Assembly: GCF_000981035.1 (NCBI RefSeq)
Contig: NZ_LAYJ01000076.1
Location: 37,821-101,820, forward strand
Reading direction: 5' to 3'
From: Christensenella hongkongensis
GTDB lineage: Bacteria > Bacillota > Clostridia > Christensenellales > Christensenellaceae
DNA length: 64,000 nt
Of the stretch, positions 1-9,104 are shown piece by piece. Below the pieces are notes generated by a model. It saw nothing but the letters and a program-made list of their open reading frames with translations, searched no databases and was not told the DNA's origin. Every line of letters begins with the position of its first letter. Within the stretch, counting starts at the first letter, position 1. The position numbers were made by a program, and so were the translations under genes.

Positions 1-39
1 CACCTACTGCCTGTTTCCCCGCAAAGCATCTGCTTCTCA

Positions 40-69
40 GGCCGCTTTGGGATTCCCCGAAAAGCAGCC
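40..69 (-). other. Intercistronic stem-loop after the glycyl radical enzyme gene
   Basis: A 9-bp stem (40-48 with 61-69, one G-U pair) lies just downstream of the stop codon of the minus-strand gene. It has no T-run in that direction, so it looks like an RNA processing or stability element rather than a terminator. The remaining bases 1-39 show no recognisable gene. A downstream gene, perhaps an activase, may lie outside the window. Confidence 0.4.
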
Positions 70-88
70 TTCCTGCAAGTACCGGTTG

Positions 89-2566
89 CTACAGCACATG
101 CTCCGTGCGCGCTATGATATCGTTCTGCAGCTCCGGATCGAGCGGCGTAAAGAGCGCGCTGTACCCTGCCACACGCACCATCAGGTCTTTATATTCGTCT
201 GGATGCTGCTGTGCGTCGCGCAGCGTTTCACTGTTGATCATATTAAACTGGATGTGCATTCCTTTCAGGTCTCCAAGGAATGTCCTGAGCATATACACCA
301 GCTTTTCCTTTCCGCCCTCCTTTTGGATGGAGGTTGGGTTCAAACGCATATTCAGGAGCTGTCCGCCCGCCACCAGCATGGAGGGAAGCTTGCTGACCGA
401 TTTCAGCGCCGCCGTAGGCCCGTTGCGATCCGTACCGTGCATGGGCGAAGTGGTATCCGCAAGCGGACTGTTCGCATATCTTCCGTCCGGAAGCGCGCCC
501 ACTTTCATGCCGTGCGGTACGTTTGAGGATACCGAACTGACCGACGGCTGCCATACGCCGCCAATCGGCCCCCTGCCGTAGCGCGTGGTTTTGTATTTGC
601 ATACCTCGTCGCACATAAACCGGAAGGAAGCTGTCATCAGCGAGTCTACATAATCCTCGTCATTACCGTATTTTGGCGCTTCCGACAGCATTTTGTTGAT
701 CTCTTTTCCTGTCGGGTTTGTCGTTTCATCCTCAAAATTGGTTTTAAGCGCATGTAACAGCTGGTCCTTTGTGAGTGATTTTTCCTCAAAAATCACCTTT
801 TTAATCGCCGCAAGGCTGTTTCCTATGTTTGCAACGCCTACAAACTGTGGGGCAAGGAAGTCATATTTAGCGCCGCCCTGTTTGATCGTTTTACCCCGTC
901 CGATGCAATCCTCTACCAGCATGGATACGAGCGGATCGGCAATTCCTTCCTCTGTAGCAACGTCGTGAAACGTGTCAACGATCATTTGCTGTTTGGTATA
1001 ATAAGCAAACACCTCTTTGAAATCCTCATAGAATTCCTCAAACGTTTTGCTCTTCAAAAGCCCCTTCTGCGAAATCAACCGGGTTCCTGTCGCCGGATCG
1101 GTTCCGCCGTTCACGGCAATCTCCATAATCTTTCCAAGATTGACAAACGCGCTTCCGCTTGGACGATTACCCTGCTTTCCTTCCACAATCGCCTCCGCAC
1201 AGCCAACGATTGAATAATCCGAAGCGTCTTCCAAAGAAATTCCCCTGTTTACAAGTGCGGGAATGTAGCTTTCATCCGAATAAATCGCAGGTTGTCCGCC
1301 GCCAAGCTGGATACAGTCAATGGCAGCCATCAGCACCTTGTTTCCCATCCTGTCGTGATAGCGCAGGGAAAGCGAGGGCTGGTGCAGGTTGATTTTTGCC
1401 TGTGTTTCAAGCAGCCGGAACGTCAGGTCGTTCGTGCAGTCCGCCCCGTTCTCGTCCTGTCCGCCGATCGTGATGTTCTGGAAGGTTTGATAACCGCCGA
1501 AATACTGCGTGCTGTCCCAGTTCTGGATTCGGTTCAACTGGAAAATTTTCAGGAAGAAGGAGCTTAACAGTTCATTCGCATCCTCTTCCGTGAGCACTCC
1601 GGATTCTATATCCTTCTTGTAGAACGGATAAAGGTTTTTATCCATCCTGCCAAGGGATACCGCGAAACCGTTGTTTTCAAGCTCCAGGCACAGATTCGTA
1701 AACCAATAAGCATGCAGCGCCTCATGAAAGCTGCGCGCAGGTTTTTCCGGTACCCGTTCACAAATATCCGCAATCAGCAAAAGCTCTTTTTTACGTTGCT
1801 CATCCTGTGTTTTTTCTGCCTTCTCACGTGCAAGCGCAGCATAGCGGTGAGCAAAATTTACGATTGCTTCAATATAAATCAGCACAGATTGCAGGAAATA
1901 CAGCTTCTGGGATTCCTCCCTGTCCTGCAGATCGAGGGACGCGATCTTTTCCTCCGCCTGTTTGCGGAAGGATTCTAGCCCTTCGTATGCAACGCGTTTG
2001 AGGCCTACCGTAAGATGTCCTTCCCCGCCGGTCATGAGCCAATAGGAGCTAAACGCGCCCTGCTCATGCGCCTTCCACGCTTCCTCCGGCATACGCGCAA
2101 GGCACCTGTCCTCGTGAGTGCGGCCCTTCCAGTACTCTGTAAGCTCACGCACCTTTTTTTCATCCTCCGCCGAAATATCAAAGGAATCCCCCGGCCTGTC
2201 CGGCGGGCGGACCGGATTCCCGTCAAGCTCTTCGATGAGCCAGTTGACAGAAAATTCCGGGAACAGCGGCACGCCTCTTGGCGAAGAAGCCAGGTTTCCC
2301 ACAAGCAATTCGTGGTCAAGTATCATGATCGTCATCGTTTCCACAGTCTTTTTAAAGGCGAGCGCCCGTCTGATACAAACAGGCTGCTCTTCCGTTTCCT
2401 GATAGCTTTGTGTGTAGGCTTCCATTCGCTGCGGGCACAGCACCGGCTCAAAGCCAAGCAAATAATTACGGAGCTCTTCTATTCGTTTGCTCCTGTAAAT
2501 TTTTTTGCCTCCTACCGTGATTCCCGTGTCAACAAATTTGCCAGTTACTTCATCTACAAATCTCAT
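89..2566 (-). CDS. Glycyl radical enzyme, PFL2/diol dehydratase type
   Basis: This is an 825-residue cytoplasmic glycyl radical enzyme of the pyruvate formate-lyase superfamily. The radical loop near the C-terminus reads RVAGYSALF, putting the radical glycine at about Gly801, and the catalytic cysteine is about Cys456 in the string VGCAEAIVEG. The Cys-x-Glu arrangement is that of the dehydratase/eliminase branch (glycerol, propanediol, hydroxyproline type) rather than true PFL, which has two adjacent cysteines. Here the residue between Cys and Glu is Ala, where Val is more usual. The length is typical. AGGAGG precedes the ATG. A SorC-type regulator is divergent, and no activase is visible next to it; the gene at 40535 might serve or one may lie beyond the window edge. 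Fold and radical chemistry are secure. Dehydration of a polyol or sugar-derived diol is inferred. Confidence 0.9.
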   Translation of the reverse strand: MRFVDEVTGKFVDTGITVGGKKIYRSKRIEELRNYLLGFEPVLCPQRMEAYTQSYQETEEQPVCIRRALAFKKTVETMTIMILDHELLVGNLASSPRGVPLFPEFSVNWLIEELDGNPVRPPDRPGDSFDISAEDEKKVRELTEYWKGRTHEDRCLARMPEEAWKAHEQGAFSSYWLMTGGEGHLTVGLKRVAYEGLESFRKQAEEKIASLDLQDREESQKLYFLQSVLIYIEAIVNFAHRYAALAREKAEKTQDEQRKKELLLIADICERVPEKPARSFHEALHAYWFTNLCLELENNGFAVSLGRMDKNLYPFYKKDIESGVLTEEDANELLSSFFLKIFQLNRIQNWDSTQYFGGYQTFQNITIGGQDENGADCTNDLTFRLLETQAKINLHQPSLSLRYHDRMGNKVLMAAIDCIQLGGGQPAIYSDESYIPALVNRGISLEDASDYSIVGCAEAIVEGKQGNRPSGSAFVNLGKIMEIAVNGGTDPATGTRLISQKGLLKSKTFEEFYEDFKEVFAYYTKQQMIVDTFHDVATEEGIADPLVSMLVEDCIGRGKTIKQGGAKYDFLAPQFVGVANIGNSLAAIKKVIFEEKSLTKDQLLHALKTNFEDETTNPTGKEINKMLSEAPKYGNDEDYVDSLMTASFRFMCDEVCKYKTTRYGRGPIGGVWQPSVSSVSSNVPHGMKVGALPDGRYANSPLADTTSPMHGTDRNGPTAALKSVSKLPSMLVAGGQLLNMRLNPTSIQKEGGKEKLVYMLRTFLGDLKGMHIQFNMINSETLRDAQQHPDEYKDLMVRVAGYSALFTPLDPELQNDIIARTEHVL

Positions 2567-2743
2567 TTTTTACCTCCTGCAGATTTTCCCGTTTTTGGAT
2601 ATAAGGATTGCGCCCGCAATGTATATCCCTGCTATGATTTTTCAACCATTCCGGCGCTTATTCAGATTAAAATTACATTTGGATTCTTTTTTTCAGACCG
2701 ATGTTATAAAATGATGAGCATGGTATCATGCTTGTATAATCTT

Positions 2744-2772
2744 ATTGTAGTTTTGTTTGTAAAATTTGTCAA
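2744..2772 (-). promoter_or_regulatory. Sigma-A-type promoter for the glycyl radical enzyme gene
   Basis: On the minus strand, TTGACA (2767-2772) and TACAAT (2744-2749) are separated by 17 bp. The leader to the ATG at 2566 is about 170 nt. The -35 box lies inside the left arm of the inverted repeat at 2768-2799. Confidence 0.7.
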
Positions 2773-2799
2773 GACATATTTTATGAATTTTGTCTTGAC
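2768..2799. promoter_or_regulatory. Inverted-repeat operator shared by two divergent promoters
   Basis: GTCAAGACA (2768-2776) and TGTCTTGAC (2791-2799) form a perfect 9-bp inverted repeat with a 14-bp spacer. Imperfect symmetry continues outward on both sides. The arms cover the -35 boxes of both divergent promoters, so binding by the adjacent SorC protein would control both transcripts. Binding itself is inferred. Confidence 0.65.
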
Positions 2800-2823
2800 G
2801 AAATTTTCGCTCCGTATTATAGT
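2795..2823 (+). promoter_or_regulatory. Sigma-A-type promoter for the SorC-type regulator gene
   Basis: TTGACG (2795-2800) and TATAGT (2818-2823) are separated by 17 bp and lie about 60 bp upstream of the regulator start. The -35 box is covered by the right arm of the inverted repeat. Confidence 0.65.
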
Positions 2824-2884
2824 GATAGTAATCAAGAAACATATACATTATTTTACCACCCCGGCAGATAAAGGAAACATTAAT

Positions 2885-3856
2885 ATGGATATCAGAAACG
2901 CCAAATACGACATACAAATTCTCGCCCAGGTCGCGGAAATGTATTATCTGGAAGACATGAGCCAGCTTGAAATTTCCAAGATGCTTTCCTGTTCCCGCTC
3001 GATGATTTCCGTTATGCTTTCCGAGGCGAAGGAAAAGGGGCTCATCGAAATCAAGATCAAAAACCCGGCCGGAAACGTTTCAGAGCTTTCTGATGTGCTC
3101 AAAAAGCATTTTGGCTTAAAAAACTGCGTTGTCGTGCCAACCATGGCGACCTCCCTCAAAATCCTCAACCGTATTGTTTCTTCACAGGCCGCAAATCTTG
3201 TGAAGGGCTATTTTCGTCCCCACAAATCAGTGGGCGTTGCGTGGGGAACAACCTGTTATGAGTTTATGCACATATTTCCCGCCTCTTCCATGATTTCCAA
3301 TATCACCGTAGTGCCGCTTGTTGGTGGAAGCGCGTCAGCCGCCTTCGAATATCAGCTTAACGAAATGGTGCGTATGTTTTCTGAAAAGACCAACGGTATC
3401 CCTTCGTTTATTTATGCCCCTGCTTATGCCGATTCCGAAGAGGATAAAAAGCTCTATATGAACAGCGCAGGCATGAAAAACATTGTAAACCTCTGGGATC
3501 ATCTGGATGTTGCCATTGTCAGTATCGGTGCTCCGCCGGACTACTACATCAACAATGATATTGAGAATCCTTACGAGGTGCTCCAGCAGTATAAGGATAA
3601 TCCAGCCAAACCTGTAGGAGATATCATTGCACGACGGTTCAACCTGAACGGGGAATTTTTGTCCTCAAGCTTCAATAACCGCCTTGTCGCGGCAACGCCA
3701 GAGCAACTGACACGCATCAAGGACGTTTTTTGCATCGCCGCCGGCAGGCACAAAATCCTTTCTATCATTGCGGGCCTGCGGACGGGCATCATCAACCACT
3801 TTATCACAGATGAAAATACAGCCAAAGCCGTCGTCAGTTTTTTAAACGATATTTGA
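2885..3856 (+). CDS. SorC/DeoR-type sugar-binding transcriptional regulator
   Basis: This 323-residue DNA-binding regulator has an N-terminal helix-turn-helix (about residues 10-55, with QLEISKMLSCSRSMISVML as the recognition region). A SorC-type effector domain of the phosphosugar-isomerase-like fold follows (VGVAWGTTCYEF and VPLVGG are typical). The reading frame is open far upstream, but ATG at 2885 preceded by AAAGGAA is the sensible start because the HTH begins there. It is divergent from the glycyl radical enzyme gene and probably controls it together with itself. Its 3' end overlaps the convergent kinase gene by 15 bp. The likely effector is a phosphorylated sugar or polyol. Confidence 0.88.
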   Translation: MDIRNAKYDIQILAQVAEMYYLEDMSQLEISKMLSCSRSMISVMLSEAKEKGLIEIKIKNPAGNVSELSDVLKKHFGLKNCVVVPTMATSLKILNRIVSSQAANLVKGYFRPHKSVGVAWGTTCYEFMHIFPASSMISNITVVPLVGGSASAAFEYQLNEMVRMFSEKTNGIPSFIYAPAYADSEEDKKLYMNSAGMKNIVNLWDHLDVAIVSIGAPPDYYINNDIENPYEVLQQYKDNPAKPVGDIIARRFNLNGEFLSSSFNNRLVAATPEQLTRIKDVFCIAAGRHKILSIIAGLRTGIINHFITDENTAKAVVSFLNDI

Positions 3857-5404
3857 CGCCTTTTCAGTCATTTTGTGCATCCAGTTTTTCGATGTGTCAT
3901 ATGCCTCGATATATTTTTCAAAATAAAACCGATATTCCTCATGCCTGCCTGAATCCGGCTCGATTGTTTCTTTGATCTTTACCATTTGCGCGGAGGCTTT
4001 TTTGATGTCCGGATATACCCCTGCAGCCACCGCACCGAGGATTGCGGCTCCCAGGCAGGGCGCTTGCGTCACTGCCGGCACATAAATCGGCAGGTTGCAC
4101 ACGTCTGCGTGTGTTTGCATCCAGAACCGGCTTGCCGCAGCGCCGCCGCAGGTATAAATTCCTTTCAGCCCTGTTCCGCTTTTGCGGAATGCCTGCATCA
4201 CGTTTTCCGTACCAAAACAAATTCCTTCGATCATTGCGCGGTAAATATGGTATGGCGTATGCTTTAGGGATAGCCCGTAAAGCATTCCCCTCACATCCGG
4301 ATCGGCGTGGGGTGTGCGGTTCCCCTGAAAATAGTCCAGCAGTAAAAGTCCTTCCGCGCCTATCGGCAGCTTTTGCGCGCCTTCGTTCAGTAAATCATAC
4401 ACAGATTTTCCCTGCTCTCGCGCCTCCTTCTCTACGCCGCTGCAAAAGTTGGATTGAAACCAGCTGACCATTGAGCCTGTAGAGGTTTGCCCTCCTTCGA
4501 TGAGCTGCAGTCCCGGTACGATCGCATCCGGATAAGAGCCCCACATACCCTGTGAATGGAGTTCATTTTCCACCAAACCAAGATGCAGGTGCGACGATCC
4601 CGTGATCATAGCGATTTTTCCGGGGGATACAACGTCAAGGCCTATCATGCCCACAAATGCGTCTGCGCCGCCTTCGCCCACCGGAAGCCCTTCCGGCAGC
4701 CCGAGGTCCACTGCCGCTTCTTTGTTCAGCGTCCCGGCGCGTACGCCCATATCAACGACCTGCGGTGGGAATTTTTCAAGAACATCCTCAAGGCCAAACG
4801 CACCGTAAAAATCCTCCCGGAATCCTCCGCCCGGACGGTCGTAATACCACCGCGCTGCCGCGCAGGATATGCTTGCGTTCATCTCGCCGGTCAGCCTGTA
4901 CATCAGCCAATCCGTACATTCCACAACATAGCGGGCTTTGTCGTAGGTTTCCCGTTCGTTCTCCTTAAGCCACAAGGCCTTTGCAGGCATGGTCTCAGCC
5001 GATACGTTTCCGTATCCGTTGAATTTCAGCATATCGTGCCCGGTTGCCGTAATCCGTTTCGCCTGGCCGGATGCGCGCACATCCATCCACATAATTGCCG
5101 GACGCAGCACATTCATATGTTCGTCCATCAACACAACTGTGCAACAGGTAGTATCTACGCTCATGCCAATAATGTCCGTAGTACAGACGCCGCTGCCCGC
5201 AATGAGTCTGCGGACTGTAGCAGCTACCGTATTCCACCATTCGTCTGCTTTTTGTTCCGCCCATCCGGACTGAGGAGTATAAAGCGAGTAAACCCCATCC
5301 GCAAAACCGAGCGGATTACCATATATGTCAAACAATCCGGCTTTCACGCTGGAGGTTCCCATATCGATTCCAAGCAAACAGGTTTTCCGCTCTTTCATTG
5401 CCAT
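3842..5404 (-). CDS. FGGY-family carbohydrate kinase
   Basis: This 520-residue sugar kinase is in the size range of xylulokinases, gluconokinases and glycerol kinases. The N-terminal phosphate-binding loop is visible in GIDMGTSSVKAG, and the C-terminal FGGY domain carries a glycine-rich stretch (IYTCGGAAASRFW) before LGAAILGA. It would use ATP to phosphorylate a sugar, ketose or polyol in the cytoplasm. It starts 20 nt after the E3 gene and is the last gene of the dehydrogenase operon, overlapping the convergent SorC gene by 15 bp. A second ATG at 5398 lies at a better distance from the GGAAGGGAG ribosome binding site, so the true start could be two codons later. Substrate is unknown. Confidence 0.85.
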   Translation of the reverse strand: MAMKERKTCLLGIDMGTSSVKAGLFDIYGNPLGFADGVYSLYTPQSGWAEQKADEWWNTVAATVRRLIAGSGVCTTDIIGMSVDTTCCTVVLMDEHMNVLRPAIMWMDVRASGQAKRITATGHDMLKFNGYGNVSAETMPAKALWLKENERETYDKARYVVECTDWLMYRLTGEMNASISCAAARWYYDRPGGGFREDFYGAFGLEDVLEKFPPQVVDMGVRAGTLNKEAAVDLGLPEGLPVGEGGADAFVGMIGLDVVSPGKIAMITGSSHLHLGLVENELHSQGMWGSYPDAIVPGLQLIEGGQTSTGSMVSWFQSNFCSGVEKEAREQGKSVYDLLNEGAQKLPIGAEGLLLLDYFQGNRTPHADPDVRGMLYGLSLKHTPYHIYRAMIEGICFGTENVMQAFRKSGTGLKGIYTCGGAAASRFWMQTHADVCNLPIYVPAVTQAPCLGAAILGAVAAGVYPDIKKASAQMVKIKETIEPDSGRHEEYRFYFEKYIEAYDTSKNWMHKMTEKASNIV

Positions 5405-5423
5405 ATCTCCCTTCCTGCCTGTT

Positions 5424-7151
5424 CTAAAAATGGATCGCCCCGCTGCTTGCGCCCAAAAAGGCCTCCATCAGGGTTTCCGAAAGCGTCGGATGCGCATGGA
5501 TCGTGCTTCCCGCTGCTTGCGCAGTCGCCTCGCAGCGCATTGCCATCACAGCCTCCTCGATCAGGCTGGACGCTTCCGCGCCAATGATGTGAACGCCCAG
5601 TATTTCGCCCCACCGCTCGTCTGTGATCACCTTCACGAATCCTTCCGTCTCGCCCAGCGTCAACGCTTTCCCATTTGCCGAATACGGGAATTTAAATGTT
5701 CTTACGGGCAGCCCCTTTTCCCTTGCCTGTGCTTCCGTCAGTCCAATGTACGCAATTTCAAGGTCCGTAAAAATACACGACGGGATTGCCTGGTCTTCCG
5801 TGTCCTGCCTGTCTGCAAACATATGCTCCGCCGCCAGGATTCCCTGCACGGATGCGGCATGGGCCAGTTGGAATTTCCCGTTGATATCGCCGATTGCGTA
5901 AATGTAGTCCGCGCTCGTACGCATCATATCGTCCACAACCACATAGCCTTTCCGGTTCCGTTCCAGCTTAAGCCCTTCAACTGCGCCTGTCTCCGGTTTT
6001 CTTCCTACCGCTTCAAGCACCGCATTACAACGGATCGTTTCTCCGTTTGACAGCCGGACTATGTAATCTTTGTTTTCCTGCGTAATATCCTCGCAGGTTG
6101 TCCCTGTCAGTATCCTTACGCCTTTAGCCTCCATTTTCCTGTGAAGTTCAGCCGCTACTTCCTCGTCGGTCATCGGCAGTATTTGCGGCAGAAGCTCTAC
6201 AATCGTCACCTCTACACCAAATGAATTCATAATTCCTGCCATCTCGCAGCCAATCACCCCGCCTCCTATGATTACCATGGATTCCGGAAGTGCTTCCAGA
6301 TCGAGCACGTCGTTTGTGTTCATGGGTTTCACCTGTGTTTTCAGCACAGATGCGGGTTTCGCCCCTGTTGCGAGCAGGATATAAGCGCATGTATACGCTT
6401 TTTCGTCCACCAACACCTCGTTAGGGTGTTTCACACTCGCGTTGCCCTTTAAAAGCGTGATGCTATTTTTTTTCAGGAGTCCGGCTACGCCTGCGACAAG
6501 CTTACTGACAATTTCGTTTTTGCGGGCACGGATCGCCTGCCAGCTAAAGCCGATGTGATCCCCTTTCAGCCCGAATTCTTCCGCCCGCTTCATGTCCTCA
6601 TACCGTTTGGCGCTTGCATAATATGCCTTGGTAGGGATACAGCCACGATTAAGGCAGGTTCCCCCGACAGAATCTTTTTCCACTACCGCAACCTTTGCCC
6701 CAAGCTGCGCTGCCCGAATTGCAGCCACATAGCCGCCCGGCCCGGCCCCCACAACGATCAGGTCAAAATCAAAGTTTCCCGCCGGGCGCTCTGTTTTCCC
6801 AGTTTTATTTGCAGGTTTTGGCTTGGGCGTTTCCGTAACAACAGGTATCTCTTTTGCTTTCTCAGCCTGTTTCGCCGGTTCCTGCGGGGCAGGACGCTCC
6901 GGAATTTCTTCCCCTTCCGCGCCGATAAACGCAACCGGCTCGTTTACCGGAACCGTACTTCCTTCCCCATAATATATTTTCAGCAATGTTCCGGAATACA
7001 GGCTGTCCACCTCAAGCGAAGTTTTATCCGTTTCCGTCTCAAAAATGTAATCCCCTTTTTCTACCTGTGCGCCCTCCTGCGCCAACCAACGAATAATCTT
7101 TCCTTCCGTCATCGTCATACCAAGCTTTGGCATTGCAACAAAATTTCCCAT
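5424..7151 (-). CDS. lpdA: Dihydrolipoyl dehydrogenase (E3) with N-terminal lipoyl domain
   Basis: This 575-residue FAD protein reoxidises dihydrolipoamide with NAD. Residues 1-80 form a biotinyl/lipoyl domain with the lipoylated lysine at Lys43 (ETDKTSLEV). A Pro/Ala/Lys-rich linker (about 85-125) leads into the E3 body: an FAD-binding GAGPGG near 135-140, the redox pair Cys166/Cys171 (GGTCLNRGC), an NAD-binding IGGGVIG, and the C-terminal dimer domain with catalytic His554 and Glu559 (HPTLSE). Ordinary E3 proteins are about 470 residues and lack the lipoyl domain. The start lies 1 nt after the E2 stop, with an AAGGAAAGGA ribosome binding site inside the E2 end. It is part of the E1alpha-E1beta-E2-E3-kinase operon. 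Confidence 0.93.
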   Translation of the reverse strand: MGNFVAMPKLGMTMTEGKIIRWLAQEGAQVEKGDYIFETETDKTSLEVDSLYSGTLLKIYYGEGSTVPVNEPVAFIGAEGEEIPERPAPQEPAKQAEKAKEIPVVTETPKPKPANKTGKTERPAGNFDFDLIVVGAGPGGYVAAIRAAQLGAKVAVVEKDSVGGTCLNRGCIPTKAYYASAKRYEDMKRAEEFGLKGDHIGFSWQAIRARKNEIVSKLVAGVAGLLKKNSITLLKGNASVKHPNEVLVDEKAYTCAYILLATGAKPASVLKTQVKPMNTNDVLDLEALPESMVIIGGGVIGCEMAGIMNSFGVEVTIVELLPQILPMTDEEVAAELHRKMEAKGVRILTGTTCEDITQENKDYIVRLSNGETIRCNAVLEAVGRKPETGAVEGLKLERNRKGYVVVDDMMRTSADYIYAIGDINGKFQLAHAASVQGILAAEHMFADRQDTEDQAIPSCIFTDLEIAYIGLTEAQAREKGLPVRTFKFPYSANGKALTLGETEGFVKVITDERWGEILGVHIIGAEASSLIEEAVMAMRCEATAQAAGSTIHAHPTLSETLMEAFLGASSGAIHF

Positions 7152-7152
7152 G

Positions 7153-8103
7153 TCAGTTCCTTTCCTTCAATCCTTCAGGATGCTCCAAAATTTCTTTCAG
7201 GCCCCTCAAAAACCGTTCGCCCGTCGTTCCGTCGATATGCCTGTGATCCAGCGTCAGGCTCAGCCCCAGCATTGGACGGATACCGATATCCGTACCGATT
7301 GCAACAGGTTTATTGGTCATATTCCCAACCCCTAGTATCGCGCTTTCCGGCTGGTTGATAATCGGCGTAAAATACTGTACGGGCGTTCGTCCGTAATTCG
7401 ATATCGAAAATGTTCCTCCCGTATATTCATCCGGCTTCAGCTTTCCTGCCCGGGCACGCGCCACAAGGTCGTCACGCTGCCTTGTAATTTCCTCGAGCGA
7501 CAGCATATGCGCGTTTTTGATATTGGGAACAATAAGCCCATTCTCTCCAAGCGAAACCGCAAGCCCAATATTGATCTCGCCCTTCACTAGAACGTGGTCG
7601 TCCATAAAGTATGCGTTCAGCAATGGATTTTTCTGCAAGGAAAGCGCACAGGCCCTGATAAACAAATCGGAAAACGTTGGCTTAATTCCAGTGCTCTCCA
7701 CGCACTCCGCAGTGTATTCGCGCATCAGCGCTTTCAGGCTGGAACACTCTGCCTCGCCCATAATGGTATACTGCGCCGCCGTTGAAAGACTTTCGCACAT
7801 GCGCGCCGCTATCGTTTTGCGCATACCATCGAGAGGAATGATCCTGTCTTCGCCCAGCCGCGCTTTATACGCCAGTACATCTTCCTTGCGAACTATGCCT
7901 TCTGCCGTTTCCACAGCTTCGATATCCATCCCCAAATGCCCCGCAACCGCGCGGGCAAGGAATGTAACCCTTCCGCCTTTCATTGCCAGCACATCGGATA
8001 GCTGCACATATCCGCCAATTCCCGTACCCCTGACTTTCGCAAGGTCTATTTTTCTTTCCCGCGCCGCCCTTCGCGCCGCAGGCGTGGACTTGATGCTTGC
8101 CAT
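7153..8103 (-). CDS. Dihydrolipoyl acyltransferase (E2) without lipoyl domain
   Basis: This 316-residue E2 core protein transfers the acyl group from lipoamide to CoA. The C-terminal catalytic domain has the HxxxDG motif (HRHIDG, His287 and Asp291). The N-terminus starts directly with a peripheral subunit-binding domain (STPAARRAARERKIDLAKVR, about residues 5-42). A second similar segment follows (about 46-85, ending KEDVLAY), which reads like a tandem copy. No lipoyl domain is present, whereas usual E2 proteins are about 400 residues or more with one to three. The lipoyl domain is instead on the neighbouring E3. The ribosome binding site is GGGGG. The product type (acetoin versus another 2-keto substrate) is inferred from the E1 subunits. 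Confidence 0.9.
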   Translation of the reverse strand: MASIKSTPAARRAARERKIDLAKVRGTGIGGYVQLSDVLAMKGGRVTFLARAVAGHLGMDIEAVETAEGIVRKEDVLAYKARLGEDRIIPLDGMRKTIAARMCESLSTAAQYTIMGEAECSSLKALMREYTAECVESTGIKPTFSDLFIRACALSLQKNPLLNAYFMDDHVLVKGEINIGLAVSLGENGLIVPNIKNAHMLSLEEITRQRDDLVARARAGKLKPDEYTGGTFSISNYGRTPVQYFTPIINQPESAILGVGNMTNKPVAIGTDIGIRPMLGLSLTLDHRHIDGTTGERFLRGLKEILEHPEGLKERN

Positions 8104-8115
8104 ATTCGCGTCCCC

Positions 8116-9090
8116 CTATTTCAATAACTCTTTTGCAGCTTGGTAAATCGTATCTGCCTGCGGCACCACCATAGACTCAAGCTGCGGCGAATACGGAATC
8201 GGCATATCTGCGCCGCCAAACCGCCTGATGGGCCTGTCGAGGTAAAAGAACGCGTCACTGTCCGACAGCATAGCGGAAATTTCAGCTCCTACGCCAAATT
8301 TTTCTACGCTTTCGTGCGTAACCAGCACCCTTCCTGTTTTTTTCGCCGATGCAATCAGCGTATCCCGATCGATTGGCGAGAGCGTCCGCAGGTCTATAAC
8401 CTCCGCATCTATCCCGTCCTTCTCGAGCATTTTTGCCGCTTCGAGCGTTTTCAGTAATGTCAGCGAATAGCTGATCATCGTAATATCCCCGCCTTCGCGC
8501 TTGACGTCTGCTTTTCCAATGGGAAGCGTATATTCTTCCTCAGGTACTTCACCCTTCGTGCCATATAACAGCTTATGCTCGTAAAACAGCACCGGATTGT
8601 CTTCACGGATTGCCGCCTTCAGCAGTCCCTTCACGTCATATGGGGTGGAAGGCATTACAACCTTAAGCCCCGGCACGTGGCAAAACCATGCTTCCAGAGA
8701 CTGTGAGTGTTGTGCCGCAGCTCCGGTTCCGCTGCCCGCAGGCGTACGCACCACAAGCGGCATCTTTACCTGCCCGCCAAGCATAAACCGCTGCTTTGCA
8801 GCCTGGTTGCAAATAGGATCCATCGCCACTGTTACAAAGTCAGAAAACATATATTCCACAACCGGCCTGTAGCCCGCCATCGCTGCGCCCACCGCGACAG
8901 AGGTAAACCCGCCTTCGGAAATCGGCGTATCCATCACCCGCTCTTCCCCAAACTCATCCAGAAACCCGCGTGTCACGCCAAAGCACCCGCCATATACGCC
9001 CATATCTTCGCCCAGCAGAAATACCTTTTCATCCCTGCGCATTTCTTCCCGCAAAGCGTCGGATACGCTTTGTAAAAATGTCATTTCCAT
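8116..9090 (-). CDS. acoB: Thiamine-dependent dehydrogenase E1 component, beta subunit (acetoin dehydrogenase type)
   Basis: This is the beta half of an alpha2beta2 E1 enzyme, about 324 residues, with the typical opening of the family (GEDMGVYGG, then EFGEERVMDTPISE). With the alpha subunit it binds thiamine diphosphate and cleaves a 2-keto substrate, passing the acyl or hydroxyalkyl unit to lipoamide. The frame is open to an ATG at 9108 that overlaps the alpha stop. GGGAGG sits at the right distance only for the ATG at 9090, which also matches the usual N-terminus, so that start is chosen. It lies between E1alpha (14-nt gap) and E2 (12-nt gap). The acetoin assignment rests on family resemblance; branched-chain or pyruvate substrates are not excluded. 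Confidence 0.88.
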   Translation of the reverse strand: MEMTFLQSVSDALREEMRRDEKVFLLGEDMGVYGGCFGVTRGFLDEFGEERVMDTPISEGGFTSVAVGAAMAGYRPVVEYMFSDFVTVAMDPICNQAAKQRFMLGGQVKMPLVVRTPAGSGTGAAAQHSQSLEAWFCHVPGLKVVMPSTPYDVKGLLKAAIREDNPVLFYEHKLLYGTKGEVPEEEYTLPIGKADVKREGGDITMISYSLTLLKTLEAAKMLEKDGIDAEVIDLRTLSPIDRDTLIASAKKTGRVLVTHESVEKFGVGAEISAMLSDSDAFFYLDRPIRRFGGADMPIPYSPQLESMVVPQADTIYQAAKELLK

Positions 9091-9104
9091 CGTATTCCTC
9101 CCGT

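Noticed and set aside
2015..2884. Upstream extension of the SorC-type gene frame
   Set aside because: It runs antisense through the glycyl radical enzyme gene and over the divergent promoters. The HTH start with AAAGGAA at 2885 is clearly better.
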